From Mycobacterium basiliense (GTDB lineage: Bacteria > Actinomycetota > Actinomycetes > Mycobacteriales > Mycobacteriaceae): 64,000 nt of DNA. The stretch's first letter is position 1. Each line of letters starts with the position of its first letter. Of the stretch, positions 53,059-62,949 are shown piece by piece. The stretch lies in the NCBI RefSeq assembly GCF_900292015.1, contig NZ_LR130759.1, positions 806,001-870,000 of the forward strand. Direction: 5' to 3'. The notes below the pieces were generated by a model. It did no database searches and was not told the DNA's origin. It was given only the letters and a program-made list of their open reading frames with translations. The position numbers and the translations under genes are program-made.

Positions 53059-53072
53059 TAGAACGTGTTGCA
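53059..53072. promoter_or_regulatory. KstR-like operator between fadD8 and the amidohydrolase gene
   Basis: TAGAACGTGTTGCA fits the cholesterol-catabolism repressor KstR consensus TNNAACNNGTTNNA at every fixed position (from memory). It lies 11 bases upstream of the fadD8 start and 65 bases upstream of the divergent amidohydrolase gene, where a TetR-type repressor could control both. Confidence 0.5.
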
Positions 53073-53136
53073 ATTTGGGTCGGCCGCGCCCTCGGGCGGA
53101 ACCCATTTCGGGCACGGATCACTAGGATTCCTGCGT

Positions 53137-54741
53137 ATGGCCAATGCAGATGTCGTCATTACCGGAACTGTGCTGACCGTTGACGACACCCGGCCGACCG
53201 CCCAGGCGATCGCGGTCACCGACGGCCGGATCGTCGCCGTCGGTGACCGCTCGGAGGTCAACGGCCTCGTCGGTCCGGACACCCGAACCATCGATCTGGG
53301 CTCTGGCTGCCTCATGCCGGGATTCGTCGAGGCCCATGGTCATCCGCTGATGGAGGCAATCGTGCTCTCCGGCCGGATCGTCGACATCCGCCCGGTGACC
53401 GTCCGCGACGCCGACGTTGTCGTCGATGCGATTCGCCGCGAAACCGCCGAGCGCGGAACCGCGGGTGCCTACCTCATCGGCTGGGATCCGCTGCTACAAC
53501 CGGGGCTTCCCGAGCCGACGCTGAGCTGGCTCGACGAAATCGCGCCGAACGGACCGCTGGTGATCATCCATAATTCCGGCCACAAGGCCTATTTCAATTC
53601 CAACGCCGCCTGGCTGGGCGGTCTGGACCGCGACACACCGGATCCCAAAGGCGCCAAGTATGGCCGCGACGCCAACGGTGAACTCGACGGCACCGCCGAG
53701 GAAACCGGCGCGGTATTGCCGCTGCTTGCCGGGGTGGCCGATCCCAGCAATTACCCGGCGATGCTGCGCGCAGAGTGTGCCCGGCTCAACCGGGCCGGCC
53801 TGACCACATGTTCGGAGATGGCTTTCGATCCCGGGTTTCGGCCGCTGGTCGAGGCGCTGCGCGACGAGTTGACGGTCCGGCTGCGCACCTATGAGATTTC
53901 CAATGCGCAAATGTCCAGCGACGCCTCGCCGGGCGACGGCGACGACATGCTGCGCCAGGTGGGCATCAAGATCTGGGTGGACGGTTCGCCGTGGATCGGC
54001 AACATTGACCTGACATTTCCGTATCTGGACACCGACGCCACTCGCACCATTGGGGTGGTGCCCGGTTCCTGCGGATGCGCCAACTACACCCGTGACCAGC
54101 TGGCCGAAATCGTCGACGCGTATTTCCCGAAGGGCTGGCCGATCGCCTGTCACGTACAGGGCGATGCCGGTGTCGACACCATCCTTGATGTCTACGAGGA
54201 GGCGCTGCGCCGCCATCCTCGCCCCGATCATCGATTGCGGCTCGAACATGTCGGTGCCATCCGGAAAGACCAACTTCGGCGGGCCGTCGAGCTGGGCGTT
54301 ACCTGCAGCATCTTCGTCGACCAGATTCACTACTGGGGTGACGTCATCGTCGACGGTCTGTTCGGAGCGGAGCGCGGGTCCCGGTGGATGCCGGCCGGGT
54401 CCGCGGTGGCCGCCGGTATGCGCATCTCACTGCACAACGACCCCCCGGTCACACCCGAGGAACCGCTGCGCAACATCAGCGTGGCCGCGACCCGGGTGGC
54501 GCCCAGCGGGCGGGTGCTGGCCCCCGAAGAGCGTTTGACTGTGGAGCAGGCGATTCGTGCGCAGACTATCGATGCGGCCTGGCAGCTGTTCGCCGACGAC
54601 GTCATCGGCTCGCTCGAGGTCGGCAAGTACGCGGACATGGTCGTGCTGTCACAGGACCCGCGGGCGGTGCCACCCGAGGAGATCGCCGATCTCGAGGTCC
54701 GTGCCACGTTTCTTGCTGGCCGGCAGGTCTACCGGCAGTGA
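53137..54741 (+). CDS. Amidohydrolase (YtcJ-like metal-dependent hydrolase, Rv0552-like)
   Basis: A 534-residue amidohydrolase-3 family enzyme, the same length as Rv0552. The N-terminus is ADVVITGTVLTVDDTRPTAQAIAV, with metal ligands in GFVEAHGHP. A long TIM-barrel region follows with IHNSGHKAYFNS and CHVQGDAGVDTILD, then LRLEHVGAIRKDQL and SLHNDPPV. The C-terminus is IGSLEVGKYADMVVLSQDP. The substrate is unknown. The ATG at 53137 is chosen over an upstream TTG at 53065. Its stop overlaps the menC ATG by one base. Confidence 0.9.
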   Translation: MANADVVITGTVLTVDDTRPTAQAIAVTDGRIVAVGDRSEVNGLVGPDTRTIDLGSGCLMPGFVEAHGHPLMEAIVLSGRIVDIRPVTVRDADVVVDAIRRETAERGTAGAYLIGWDPLLQPGLPEPTLSWLDEIAPNGPLVIIHNSGHKAYFNSNAAWLGGLDRDTPDPKGAKYGRDANGELDGTAEETGAVLPLLAGVADPSNYPAMLRAECARLNRAGLTTCSEMAFDPGFRPLVEALRDELTVRLRTYEISNAQMSSDASPGDGDDMLRQVGIKIWVDGSPWIGNIDLTFPYLDTDATRTIGVVPGSCGCANYTRDQLAEIVDAYFPKGWPIACHVQGDAGVDTILDVYEEALRRHPRPDHRLRLEHVGAIRKDQLRRAVELGVTCSIFVDQIHYWGDVIVDGLFGAERGSRWMPAGSAVAAGMRISLHNDPPVTPEEPLRNISVAATRVAPSGRVLAPEERLTVEQAIRAQTIDAAWQLFADDVIGSLEVGKYADMVVLSQDPRAVPPEEIADLEVRATFLAGRQVYRQ

Positions 54742-55721
54742 TGCCGGCCTGCGCGGATCTGCTCGACCGCTTGCATGTCGTGGCGCTGCCCATGCGGGTG
54801 CGCTTTCGCGGTATCACCGTCCGCGAAGTGGCGTTGATCGACGGTCCGGCGGGGTGGGGCGAGTTCGGTGCGTTCCTCGAGTACCCGGTCGAGGAGGCGG
54901 CCGCATGGCTGGTGTCGGCGATCGAGGCGGCCTACCGGCCTCCGCCGGCCACGCGACGTGATCGCGTCCCGATCAACGCGACCGTGCCGGCGGTTGGCGC
55001 CGCCCAGGTGGCCGACGTGCTGGCCCGATTTCCCGGCGCAGCGACCGCCAAGGTGAAGGTTGCTGAGCCTGGGCAGAGCCTGGCCGACGACGTGGGCAGG
55101 GTAAATGCCGTGCGTGACCTGGTCCCAACGGTGCGGGTGGATGCCAACGGCGGCTGGAGCGTCGAACAAGCGGTGCGGGCCGCCGCTGCCCTGACCGCCG
55201 ATGGCCCGCTGGAGTACCTCGAGCAACCCTGCGCCACCGTCGGCGAACTCGCCGAACTGCGTCAACGAGTCGAGGTGCCGATCGCCGCCGACGAATCCAT
55301 CCGCAAGGCGCAGGACCCCCTTGCGGTGGTCCGTGCGGGAGCCGCCGATGTCGCGATATTGAAAGTCGCTCCGCTGGGCGGAGTTTCGGCACTGCTGCAG
55401 ATTGCAGACGAGATCGACATCCCAGTGGTGGTCTCCAGCGCGCTGGACTCGGCAGTGGGAATCGCGACCGGGCTGACGGCCGCCGCGGCCCTGCCGCGGC
55501 TTAACCACGCGTGCGGGTTGGGCACCGGTGGGCTGTTCGTCGAGGACGTCACCGAACCCGGCCAGGCGCCCGTTCCCGTCGATGGCGCGTTGTCGGTGCG
55601 GCGGGTCACACCCGATCCGGCGCGGCTGCATGCCCTGGGTGCGGCGCCCCCTCGGCGGCAGTGGTGGATCGACCGGATCAGGGCCTGTTACCCGCTGCTG
55701 TACCGTCGGTCGAGTGATTAA
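54741..55721 (+). CDS. menC: o-Succinylbenzoate synthase
   Basis: A 326-residue enolase-superfamily enzyme dehydrating SHCHC to o-succinylbenzoate. It has the catalytic Lys in ATAKVKVAEPG, metal-binding acids in VRVDANGGW, EYLEQP and AADESIRK, and the second Lys in VAILKVAPLGG. The length is identical to M. tuberculosis MenC. The ATG overlaps the preceding stop (TGATG) and the end overlaps the next gene by 8 bases. Confidence 0.95.
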   Translation: MPACADLLDRLHVVALPMRVRFRGITVREVALIDGPAGWGEFGAFLEYPVEEAAAWLVSAIEAAYRPPPATRRDRVPINATVPAVGAAQVADVLARFPGAATAKVKVAEPGQSLADDVGRVNAVRDLVPTVRVDANGGWSVEQAVRAAAALTADGPLEYLEQPCATVGELAELRQRVEVPIAADESIRKAQDPLAVVRAGAADVAILKVAPLGGVSALLQIADEIDIPVVVSSALDSAVGIATGLTAAAALPRLNHACGLGTGGLFVEDVTEPGQAPVPVDGALSVRRVTPDPARLHALGAAPPRRQWWIDRIRACYPLLYRRSSD

Positions 55722-56502
55722 CCTGGCTTACGACGACAAAGGGACCGGTGAAGCGGTCCTTTTTATTGCCGGTCGCGGGGGTGCTGGACGCACCTGGCAT
55801 CCACATCAAGTCCCGGCATTCTTGGCGGCCGGCTACCGGTGCATTACCTTCGACAACCGGGGCATTGGCGGCACCGAAAATGCGTCCGGTTTCACGACGC
55901 AGACCATGATCGATGACACAGCGGCGCTGATCGAATCCCTGGACATCGCCCCGGTGCGCATCGTCGGAGTGTCGATGGGGTCTTTTATCGCCCAGGAGTT
56001 GATGCTGGCCCGGCCAGAGCTGGTGCGCGCCGCGGCATTGATGGCCACCCGTGGCCGCCTGGATCGCGCCCGACAGTTCTTCCACGATGCGGAGGCCGAG
56101 CTGTACGACTCCGGCGCCCAGTTGCCGCCGACATACGACGTCAAGGATCGCTTGCTGGAGAATTTCTCCCGCAAGACACTCAATGACGACGCGGCCATCG
56201 CGGACTGGATCGCGATGTTTTCCATGTGGCCGATCAAGCAGACTCCGGGGCTGCGTTGCCAGCTGGACATCTCGCCGCAGACCAGCCGGTTGTCCGCCTA
56301 CCGCAGCATCGCCGCACCGGTGCTGGTGATCGGGTTCTCAGACGACATCGTGACCCCGCCGTATTTGGGACGTGAGGTTGCCGACGCCCTGCCGAACGGC
56401 CGTTTCCTGCAAATCCCCGATACCGGTCATCTCGGGTTCTTCGAGCGGCCGGATTCGGTCAACGCCGCGGTGCTGAAGTTCTTTGCCAGCGTCGACGGGT
56501 GA
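55714..56502 (+). CDS. bpoC: Alpha/beta hydrolase (BpoC-like; possible MenH)
   Basis: A 262-residue alpha/beta hydrolase, the same length as Rv0554. The nucleophile elbow is IVGVSMGSFIAQEL (Ser), the Asp is in VIGFSDDIVTPP and the His in PDTGHLGFFERPD. The gene is annotated bpoC after haloperoxidases, but its place between menC and menD suggests it may be the SHCHC synthase MenH; this is inference. The GTG start overlaps menC by 8 bases. Confidence 0.9.
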   Translation: MINLAYDDKGTGEAVLFIAGRGGAGRTWHPHQVPAFLAAGYRCITFDNRGIGGTENASGFTTQTMIDDTAALIESLDIAPVRIVGVSMGSFIAQELMLARPELVRAAALMATRGRLDRARQFFHDAEAELYDSGAQLPPTYDVKDRLLENFSRKTLNDDAAIADWIAMFSMWPIKQTPGLRCQLDISPQTSRLSAYRSIAAPVLVIGFSDDIVTPPYLGREVADALPNGRFLQIPDTGHLGFFERPDSVNAAVLKFFASVDG

Positions 56503-56543
56503 GCTTGGCGAGCCCTGTTAGCCGGTTGTGACACCCTGTACTG

Positions 56544-58181
56544 GTGAACCCCTCGACGACACAGGCCCGCGTCGTCGTTGACGAGCTGATTCGCGGCGGC
56601 GTCCGCGATGTCGTGCTGTGCCCCGGTTCGCGGAACGCACCGCTGGCGTTCGCGTTGCAGGATGCCGACCGGTGCGGCCGGATCCGGTTGCACGTTCGCA
56701 TCGACGAACGCACCGCCGGCTATCTGGCCATCGGGCTGGCGATCGGGGCGGGGGCGCCGGTCTGCATCGCGATGACGTCGGGTACCGCCGTCGCCAACCT
56801 CGGCCCCGCCGTCGTGGAGGCCAACTACGCGCGGGTGCCGCTGATCGTCTTGTCGGCCAACCGGCCCTACGAATTACTGGGTACCGGGGCCAACCAGACC
56901 ATGGAGCAGCTGGGCTACTTCGGTACCCAGGTCCGCGCCACCATCAGCCTGGGCCTGGCCGACGAGGCGCCCGAACGCCTCGCCGCACTCAACGCGACGT
57001 GGCGATCGGCCACCTGCCGGGTATTGGTGGCGGCCAAAGGTTCTCGCACCGCCAATGCCGGCCCGGTGCACTTCGACATCCCGTTGCGTGAACCGCTAGT
57101 GCCCGATCCGGAACCCGGCGGCGAGGCGACCCCGCCGGGTCGGCCCGACGGCAAGTCGTGGACCTACACGCCCGCGGTCACCTTTGACCAGCCGCTGGAG
57201 GTCGACCTGTCGGCAGACACCGTCGTCATCGCCGGGCACGGCGCGGGCGAGCATCCCAACCTCGCCGAGGTGCCCACGGTCGCCGAGCCGACGGCGCCCG
57301 GACCGACCACGCCGTTGCACCCGTTGGCCCTGCCGCTGCTTCGCCCCCAGCAGGTGATCATGCTGGGTCGCCCCACCCTGCATCGTCCGGTATCGGCGTT
57401 GTTGGCCGATCCAAATGTGCCGGTGTTTGCCCTGACGACCGGGCCGCGTTGGCCGGACGTTTCGGGCAACTCGCAGGCCACCGGCACGCGAGCGGTGGTC
57501 ACCGGAGCACCGAACCCGGCTTGGCTGCACCGGTGCGCCCAGATGAACCGGCATGCGATCACCGCGGTGCGCGAGCAACTCGCCGCGCACCCGCTGACCA
57601 CCGGTCTGCACGTCGCCGCGGCGGTGGCGGAGGCGATACGGCCCGGTGATCAGCTGGTGCTCGGAGCGTCCAACCCGGTGCGCGACGTGGCGCTGGTCGG
57701 TTGTGATACCCGCGGCATCCAGGTGCGGTCCAATCGCGGGGTTGCCGGTATCGACGGCACGGTGTCTACCGCGATAGGTGCCGCGCTGGCATACGAGCGG
57801 GCCCATGACGGGCGCACCATCGCACTGATCGGAGACCTGACGTTCGTCCATGACAGCTCGGGGCTGCTGATCGGACCCACCGAACCGACGCCGCGGCGGT
57901 TGACGATCGTGGTGTCCAACGACAATGGCGGTGGCATCTTCGAACTGCTCGAGCAGGGGGACCCGCGGTTCTCCGATGTATCTTCGCGAATCTTCGGTAC
58001 CCCGCACGACGTCGACGTGGGTGCGTTGTGTCGCGCCTACCACGTGGAGAGCCGGCAGATCGAGGTCGACCAGCTGGCGGCGGCGCTGGGCGAGGACGGC
58101 ACCGGGTTGCGGGTGCTGGAGGTCAAGGCGGACCGGTCCTCGCTGCGGCAATTGCACGCCACCATCAAGGCCGCTCTGTGA
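56544..58181 (+). CDS. menD: SEPHCHC synthase (MenD)
   Basis: A 545-residue thiamine-diphosphate enzyme joining isochorismate and 2-oxoglutarate. Its PYR domain has [56 protein letters not shown] and the catalytic-Glu region. Its PP domain has the ThDP motif [17 protein letters not shown] and [14 protein letters not shown]. tuberculosis MenD has 554 residues. The GTG start follows bpoC by 41 bases. It is coupled to the next gene by a GTGA overlap. Confidence 0.96.
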   Translation: MNPSTTQARVVVDELIRGGVRDVVLCPGSRNAPLAFALQDADRCGRIRLHVRIDERTAGYLAIGLAIGAGAPVCIAMTSGTAVANLGPAVVEANYARVPLIVLSANRPYELLGTGANQTMEQLGYFGTQVRATISLGLADEAPERLAALNATWRSATCRVLVAAKGSRTANAGPVHFDIPLREPLVPDPEPGGEATPPGRPDGKSWTYTPAVTFDQPLEVDLSADTVVIAGHGAGEHPNLAEVPTVAEPTAPGPTTPLHPLALPLLRPQQVIMLGRPTLHRPVSALLADPNVPVFALTTGPRWPDVSGNSQATGTRAVVTGAPNPAWLHRCAQMNRHAITAVREQLAAHPLTTGLHVAAAVAEAIRPGDQLVLGASNPVRDVALVGCDTRGIQVRSNRGVAGIDGTVSTAIGAALAYERAHDGRTIALIGDLTFVHDSSGLLIGPTEPTPRRLTIVVSNDNGGGIFELLEQGDPRFSDVSSRIFGTPHDVDVGALCRAYHVESRQIEVDQLAAALGEDGTGLRVLEVKADRSSLRQLHATIKAAL

Positions 58182-58690
58182 TCTCGCCGAAAAGGTTGTT
58201 GCGCTTTTTGATTCACGGCACCAGTGAACAGGCGCCGGACACCCGGGCCAGGAAGCTGGTGCGGTGGGTGCGCATCGCCGTCCTGATCATGACGATGCTG
58301 GTCACGCTGCAGTCGGTGCTGCTGGTGGCCGGTGCATGGCGCAACGACTTGGCGATCGACAACAACATGGGCGTGGCGCAGGCCGAGGTGCTTAGCGCCG
58401 GCCCGCGCCGGTCCACCATCGAGTTCGTCACGCCCGACCGGGTCACTTACCGGCCCGAACTGGGTGTGCTGTATCCATCCGAACTGGCCACGGGTATGCG
58501 TATCTACGTCGAATACAACAAACGGGATCCCAATCTGGTGCGGGTGCAGCACCGCAACGCCGGGCTGGCGATCATCCCGGCGGGGTCCATCGCCGTTGCG
58601 GCCTGGTTGATTGCGGTGGTCGCGCTCGTTGCCCTGGCGCTGCTGGACAAGCGGCTGAGCCGGCAGTCCGAATCGGAGAGTGCGGGGTAG
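58178..58690 (+). CDS. DUF3592-like two-helix membrane protein (Rv0556-like)
   Basis: A 170-residue membrane protein with an N-terminal helix at about 27-47 ([22 protein letters not shown]) and a C-terminal helix at about 131-150 ([19 protein letters not shown]). The extracytoplasmic loop between them has [30 protein letters not shown], a typical DUF3592 beta-barrel segment. The function is unknown. The GTG start overlaps the menD stop. Confidence 0.87.
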   Translation: MISPKRLLRFLIHGTSEQAPDTRARKLVRWVRIAVLIMTMLVTLQSVLLVAGAWRNDLAIDNNMGVAQAEVLSAGPRRSTIEFVTPDRVTYRPELGVLYPSELATGMRIYVEYNKRDPNLVRVQHRNAGLAIIPAGSIAVAAWLIAVVALVALALLDKRLSRQSESESAG

Positions 58691-58752
58691 ATTTCGCGCC
58701 CCGTATGCCCGTCGGCAACCTTGCCGACAGCCGACGCTGACACTGTGAGGGT

Positions 58753-59904
58753 GTGCGCGTTGCGATCGTCGCCGAGTCATTCCTCCCGAATGTCAACGGC
58801 GTTAGCAACTCGGTGGTTCGGATACTCGAGCATCTGCGCCGGAGGGGGCATGAAGTCCTCGTCATCGCACCGGATAACCCGCCGGGGGAAGGACGCGCCG
58901 AACGACTGCATGATGGTGTCCGGGTGCACCGAGCGCCGTCGCGGATGTTCCCCAAGGTGACCACGTTGCCGCTGGGTGTGCCCACTCCGCGAATCCTTCG
59001 GGTGCTGCGGGGATTTGACCCCGACGTGGTGCATCTGGCCTCGCCGGCGCTGCTTGGCTACGGTGGGCTGCGGGCCGCGCGCCGGCTCGGTGTGCCGACG
59101 GTCGCCGTCTACCAAACCGACGTGCCGGGCTTTGCGGCCAGCTACGGCGTTCCGATGACTGCGCGGGCCGCATGGGCCTGGTTTCGTCACCTGCACGGCC
59201 TCGCCGACCGCACGCTGGCGCCGTCCACGCCCACGATGGAGGCCCTCGTCGCTCAGGGCTTCCCCCGGGTACACCGATGGGCACGGGGCGTCGATTTGAT
59301 TCGGTTCGCGCCGTCTGCGCGCGACGAGTCGCTGCGGCGACAATGGTCCCCCGACGGAAGACCTATCGTCGGGTTTGTGGGTCGACTGGCGCCCGAGAAG
59401 CATGCCGAGCGGCTCGCTGCGCTGGCGGCGTGGGGTGCGGTTCAGCTCGTCATCATCGGCGACGGAGTGGACCGCCCGAAGCTGGAATCGGCAATGCCCA
59501 CAGCGATTTTCACGGGTGCGCTGTATGGCGGGGAGCTCGCCGCGGCGTACGCCAGCCTGGACGTGTTCGTGCATCCCGGCGAACACGAGACGTTCTGTCA
59601 GGTCGTGCAGGAAGCGCTGGCGTCGGGGCTGCCGGTGATCGCCCCCGACGCCGGCGGCCCCCGCGACTTGGTCACGCCGCAACGGACCGGTCTGCTGCTG
59701 CCCGTCGCGGAGTTCGAGGCGCAGCTGCCGGCCGCTGTCGCGCATCTGATTCGGGAACGCCATCGCTATTCGCGGGCGGCCCGGCGCAGCGTGCTGGGCC
59801 GCAGTTGGTCGGTCATCTGTGACCAGTTGCTCGACCACTACGACGAGGTGCTGTCACCGACCGCGCGGGCGGGTGACGCGCCGTTGCGAAGGCGACGTGC
59901 CTAA
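58753..59904 (+). CDS. mgtA: GDP-mannose-dependent alpha-mannosyltransferase
   Basis: A 383-residue GT4 (GT-B fold) enzyme. [34 protein letters not shown] opens the acceptor domain; [19 protein letters not shown] and [37 protein letters not shown] residues (here [16 protein letters not shown]) carry the EX7E nucleotide-sugar motif. M. tuberculosis Rv0557 was first called pimB and later MgtA, which mannosylates a glucuronic-acid diacylglycerol. The GTG start at 58753 follows GTGAGG. Confidence 0.93.
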   Translation: MRVAIVAESFLPNVNGVSNSVVRILEHLRRRGHEVLVIAPDNPPGEGRAERLHDGVRVHRAPSRMFPKVTTLPLGVPTPRILRVLRGFDPDVVHLASPALLGYGGLRAARRLGVPTVAVYQTDVPGFAASYGVPMTARAAWAWFRHLHGLADRTLAPSTPTMEALVAQGFPRVHRWARGVDLIRFAPSARDESLRRQWSPDGRPIVGFVGRLAPEKHAERLAALAAWGAVQLVIIGDGVDRPKLESAMPTAIFTGALYGGELAAAYASLDVFVHPGEHETFCQVVQEALASGLPVIAPDAGGPRDLVTPQRTGLLLPVAEFEAQLPAAVAHLIRERHRYSRAARRSVLGRSWSVICDQLLDHYDEVLSPTARAGDAPLRRRRA

Positions 59905-59908
59905 CACA

Positions 59909-60370
59909 TCAGGTCTTGCTGATCGGCGTCTGTCTGGTGTCGTTGAGGAACTTCGTCAGGAGCCGGTCGAACTCGCGGAGGTCGGCCGGCGACCAGCCCG
60001 AGAGTGCGCGCGCCAGGTGATCCCTTCGCACCTCATGTAGCGCGCCCGCGGCGCGCTGTCCGTCGGTGGTTGCCTCGATCACCGACACTCGTCCGTCATG
60101 CGGATCGGTATGCCGGGTGGCCAGCCCGGAGTCGATGAGGGCTCGCACCCGGCGAGTGGCCATTCCGGGGTCCATGTGCGCCAACCTGGCCAGTCGGCTC
60201 AGTGGCAACGGTCCCTCGTCAATCAAGACGCGAAGCAACATGTAGGACGGCTGCGATAGCGCGGTGTTGGCCGCCGACGCCTGTCCGGCGAACGCCGAAC
60301 GACTGACGCTGAGCCGGACGATCTGGGCGAGGGTGGCACTGATCGAGGCCACCGAATCGAGCTTGCGCAT
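59909..60370 (-). CDS. MarR-family transcriptional regulator
   Basis: A 153-residue winged-helix regulator. The DNA-binding region is LPLSRLARLAHMDPGMATRRVRALIDSGLATRHTDPHDGRVSVIEATTDG, with the wing Asp-x-Arg. Dimer helices are at both ends. It is divergent from a sulfotransferase gene, and a perfect inverted repeat TTGAC-ATA-GTCAA lies in the 99-base gap. The likely TSS is only a few bases before the ATG, suggesting a leaderless mRNA. I do not recall this gene between mgtA and menG in M. tuberculosis. Confidence 0.92.
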   Translation of the reverse strand: MRKLDSVASISATLAQIVRLSVSRSAFAGQASAANTALSQPSYMLLRVLIDEGPLPLSRLARLAHMDPGMATRRVRALIDSGLATRHTDPHDGRVSVIEATTDGQRAAGALHEVRRDHLARALSGWSPADLREFDRLLTKFLNDTRQTPISKT

Positions 60371-60378
60371 GGCGGGAC

Positions 60379-60424
60379 AGTATCCGGCAACTACTTGACA
60401 TAGTCAACAAAATAAGGATAGCTT
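60379..60424. promoter_or_regulatory. Back-to-back promoters sharing one palindromic operator
   Basis: Plus strand: a perfect -35 TTGACA (60395-60400), 18 bp, and -10 TAGCTT (60419-60424) read toward the sulfotransferase. Minus strand: -35 TTGACT (complement of 60402-60407), 17 bp, and -10 GATACT (complement of 60379-60384) read toward marR. Both -35 boxes lie inside the palindrome TTGAC-ATA-GTCAA (60395-60407), so one bound MarR dimer would block both promoters. Confidence 0.65.
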
Positions 60425-60469
60425 GGCGGCGCATACGCCCACCAAATTGGCTTGTGCGCAGGAGTGTTC

Positions 60470-61624
60470 ATGCTGGGAACGGGGTTCTACTTCGACTGGC
60501 CCAACTACCGTACGATGCTGAGGCTGCTGCGCCGGAACCCGCCGGCGTCGGCGCGGTGGCGGCGCTTCGTCGCATTCGGCGTCGGTGTGCCGGCCGTCGC
60601 CGCGATCCACGCGGTGTGTTTTGCGCTCGATCCGATCCTGTTCCCGTCGCTGCGCCGCACCCAGGTGATCGCACCGGTGTTCTGTATCGGGCACGCCCGC
60701 AGCGGCACCACTTATCTGCATCGGCTGATGGCCACCGACCCGCAGTTCAGTTATGCGCTGATGTACGAGTTGTTCTTCCCTTCGTTGTTAGAGAAGCGCT
60801 TGCTGCGTCTGCTACTTCGAGTCGACGCCATGTTCGGAAAGCGACTGCGGCGCCGGCTCGACGAGCTCGAAAAGCGTCGCTTCGCCCCAACCGACGACAT
60901 GCACAAGACCGGATTCTTCGTGCCCGAAGAGGACGACGCCTTCTTGACCTGGTCACTATGTTCCGGGTTCTGGATCTTGATGTTCCCGTTCATGGGGGAG
61001 CTCGATTTTTACCATGTCGATCGGTGGTCAAAGCCCAAGCGGCGACGGGTGATGGGTTTCTACAAGCAATGCGTGCGGCGGCAAATCGCGCTCAACGGCG
61101 GCGGGACGCACCTGAGCAAGAATCCCACCTTCTGCGGTCGCGTCGAAGCGCTGATCGAGGCCTTTCCGGACGCCAGATTTGTGGTACCCCTGCGCAATCC
61201 CGATGAAACAATCCCGAGCCTGCTCAAGTTGCTGCAGACCGAATGGCGCCTGCGCGGCCGCGATCAGCGCTTGGTCGCCAGCTCGCTGCGAGTACTGGCC
61301 GAGCAATCGCTGGATTCTTACCAGCATCCCCTCGACGTCTTGGCCCGCCATCGCGACGTTCACTCGGTCCTGGTGGATTACCGTGAGCTGATCCGCCAAC
61401 CAGAGGTCACCTTGCGCCGCATCTACGCGGGCTTGGAACTGGACTTGGGGCCGGTGGCCGCCAACGCATTTGCGTCGGCCGCGGCAGGCAGCGGGCACGA
61501 AACGACCCACCGTTACAGCCTGGCGGAGTTTGGCCTGGATTCCCGCGAAATTCATACCCGGCTGGCCACCTTGTTCGATCAATACCAGTGGGACACCGAA
61601 GGAAAGGACTCTCATGTCGGCTGA
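60470..61624 (+). CDS. Sulfotransferase family protein
   Basis: A 384-residue PAPS-dependent sulfotransferase-like protein. The 5'-phosphosulfate loop is IAPVFCIGHARSGTTYLHRLMATDPQF, and the 3'-phosphate site is FVVPLRNPDETIPSLLKLL. A conserved His and ISLSKNP-type GGTHLSKNPTF segment lies between. N-terminal hydrophobic residues (about 41-57, VAFGVGVPAVAAIHAVCFAL) may anchor it in the membrane. Mycobacterial Stf enzymes sulfate glycolipids or menaquinone; the substrate here is unknown. The ATG at 60470 has AGGAG seven bases upstream. It overlaps the next gene by 11 bases. Confidence 0.9.
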   Translation: MLGTGFYFDWPNYRTMLRLLRRNPPASARWRRFVAFGVGVPAVAAIHAVCFALDPILFPSLRRTQVIAPVFCIGHARSGTTYLHRLMATDPQFSYALMYELFFPSLLEKRLLRLLLRVDAMFGKRLRRRLDELEKRRFAPTDDMHKTGFFVPEEDDAFLTWSLCSGFWILMFPFMGELDFYHVDRWSKPKRRRVMGFYKQCVRRQIALNGGGTHLSKNPTFCGRVEALIEAFPDARFVVPLRNPDETIPSLLKLLQTEWRLRGRDQRLVASSLRVLAEQSLDSYQHPLDVLARHRDVHSVLVDYRELIRQPEVTLRRIYAGLELDLGPVAANAFASAAAGSGHETTHRYSLAEFGLDSREIHTRLATLFDQYQWDTEGKDSHVG

Positions 61625-62921
61625 AGCGAGCCAAGCCGAGCTACGCGCCGCCTGGACCGACATGATCGACGCGCTGATCAGGGCGCGGGATGCCCTCGAC
61701 ATCGCCGATCTGCACGCCCCACCGATCACCGCACAAGGCCTCGCGGACGGGTACGGCTACCTGCTGGGATTTGTGTTCAGTGGCATCGAACGCGCCTTTC
61801 GCGAGAATCCCGAATTCCCGTATTTTCGGCGCGCAATCCAACCGCTGGACAAGGCGACCATCGACAATGCCGATGCCCTGTACCTGTCGGCGTCGATCGA
61901 CGGCACCACCAGCTATCGGGTGACCGGCCGGTTCACCGGGCCAAAAGCGCCCCAGTACCTCATTTTTGAGGCACACACCGTCTACGCCGGAGACACCGGC
62001 GGCCTCGCCGAACTCATGCCGGGTGGGCGCGTGGTCACCGGGGCGCTGGACACCGCCGGCCTCGTCGTTGACGACGGCGGCCGATTCGAGATCTTGCTGG
62101 CCCCACAGCGGCCCAGTGGGCACACCGGGAATTTCATCGCCACGGTCAGCGCGGACAAGGCCGCAACAGCGGGATTCCTGATCGCCCGCATCCTGTTTCA
62201 CGACTGGGAGCGCGAGGTGTCACCCGAGTTGCTCATCGTGCAGATCGGTAAGGAGGGAGCCCATCCCGCGCCGCTCGATCCCGCGAGAGCGGCCCAGAAT
62301 ATGCGCCGCCTGGGGACGATCGTCGAGCACCAGATGACATTTTGGAACCAGTTTTACGATGTCGTGCTTGAGGCGTATGGCGACAAGAACGGGGATGGGC
62401 TCACGCTGATGCCCCGCAATGCGCTCAATGAGCCTGCGCTGGCGAACCTGGCCATGGGTGGCGGCCAAATTACCAACGTCTACAGCGGCGGGGTCTACGA
62501 CTTGCAGACCGACGAGGCCCTCCTGGTTGAGGTCGTCGTCCCGGTGCCGCCGGCCTACATGGGATTCCATCTGTCCAATCTGTGGGGTGAATCGCTGGAT
62601 TACGCCAACCATACGTGCAGCCTCAACGGATTTCAGTGCGAACCCGATGTTGACGGCACGATTCGCTACGTCGTTGCAGACACCGACCCCGGCGTGCCCA
62701 ACTGGCTCGACACCGCCGGCCACCTCGGCGGTTTCTTGACGCTGCGATGGACGTATTGCACCCCGCCGTCGGAATTGCCCAAAGCTACCGCCGTCAAGGT
62801 GCCGCTGGCCGGTGTGCGCCACCGGCTGCCCGCGAACACCCGCACGGTGTCGGTCGAGGAACGGCGCCGGCAGATCGCGATCCGGCAAGAACACGTCCAG
62901 CGCAGATACCGACAGTACTGA
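61614..62921 (+). CDS. DUF1214-type protein downstream of the sulfotransferase
   Basis: A 435-residue protein. The N-terminus [24 protein letters not shown] is helical. The middle resembles DUF1214/DUF1254-like beta-sandwich proteins ([66 protein letters not shown]), ending [12 protein letters not shown]. No signal peptide or catalytic motif is recognised. The start overlaps the sulfotransferase stop by 11 bases, so the proteins are probably made together. It could bind or present the acceptor molecule, but this is speculation. GAAGGAAAGG upstream supports the ATG at 61614. Confidence 0.82.
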   Translation: MSAEASQAELRAAWTDMIDALIRARDALDIADLHAPPITAQGLADGYGYLLGFVFSGIERAFRENPEFPYFRRAIQPLDKATIDNADALYLSASIDGTTSYRVTGRFTGPKAPQYLIFEAHTVYAGDTGGLAELMPGGRVVTGALDTAGLVVDDGGRFEILLAPQRPSGHTGNFIATVSADKAATAGFLIARILFHDWEREVSPELLIVQIGKEGAHPAPLDPARAAQNMRRLGTIVEHQMTFWNQFYDVVLEAYGDKNGDGLTLMPRNALNEPALANLAMGGGQITNVYSGGVYDLQTDEALLVEVVVPVPPAYMGFHLSNLWGESLDYANHTCSLNGFQCEPDVDGTIRYVVADTDPGVPNWLDTAGHLGGFLTLRWTYCTPPSELPKATAVKVPLAGVRHRLPANTRTVSVEERRRQIAIRQEHVQRRYRQY

Positions 62922-62949
62922 CGCGACGCTGTCGGGTAGCGTCTCGGAA

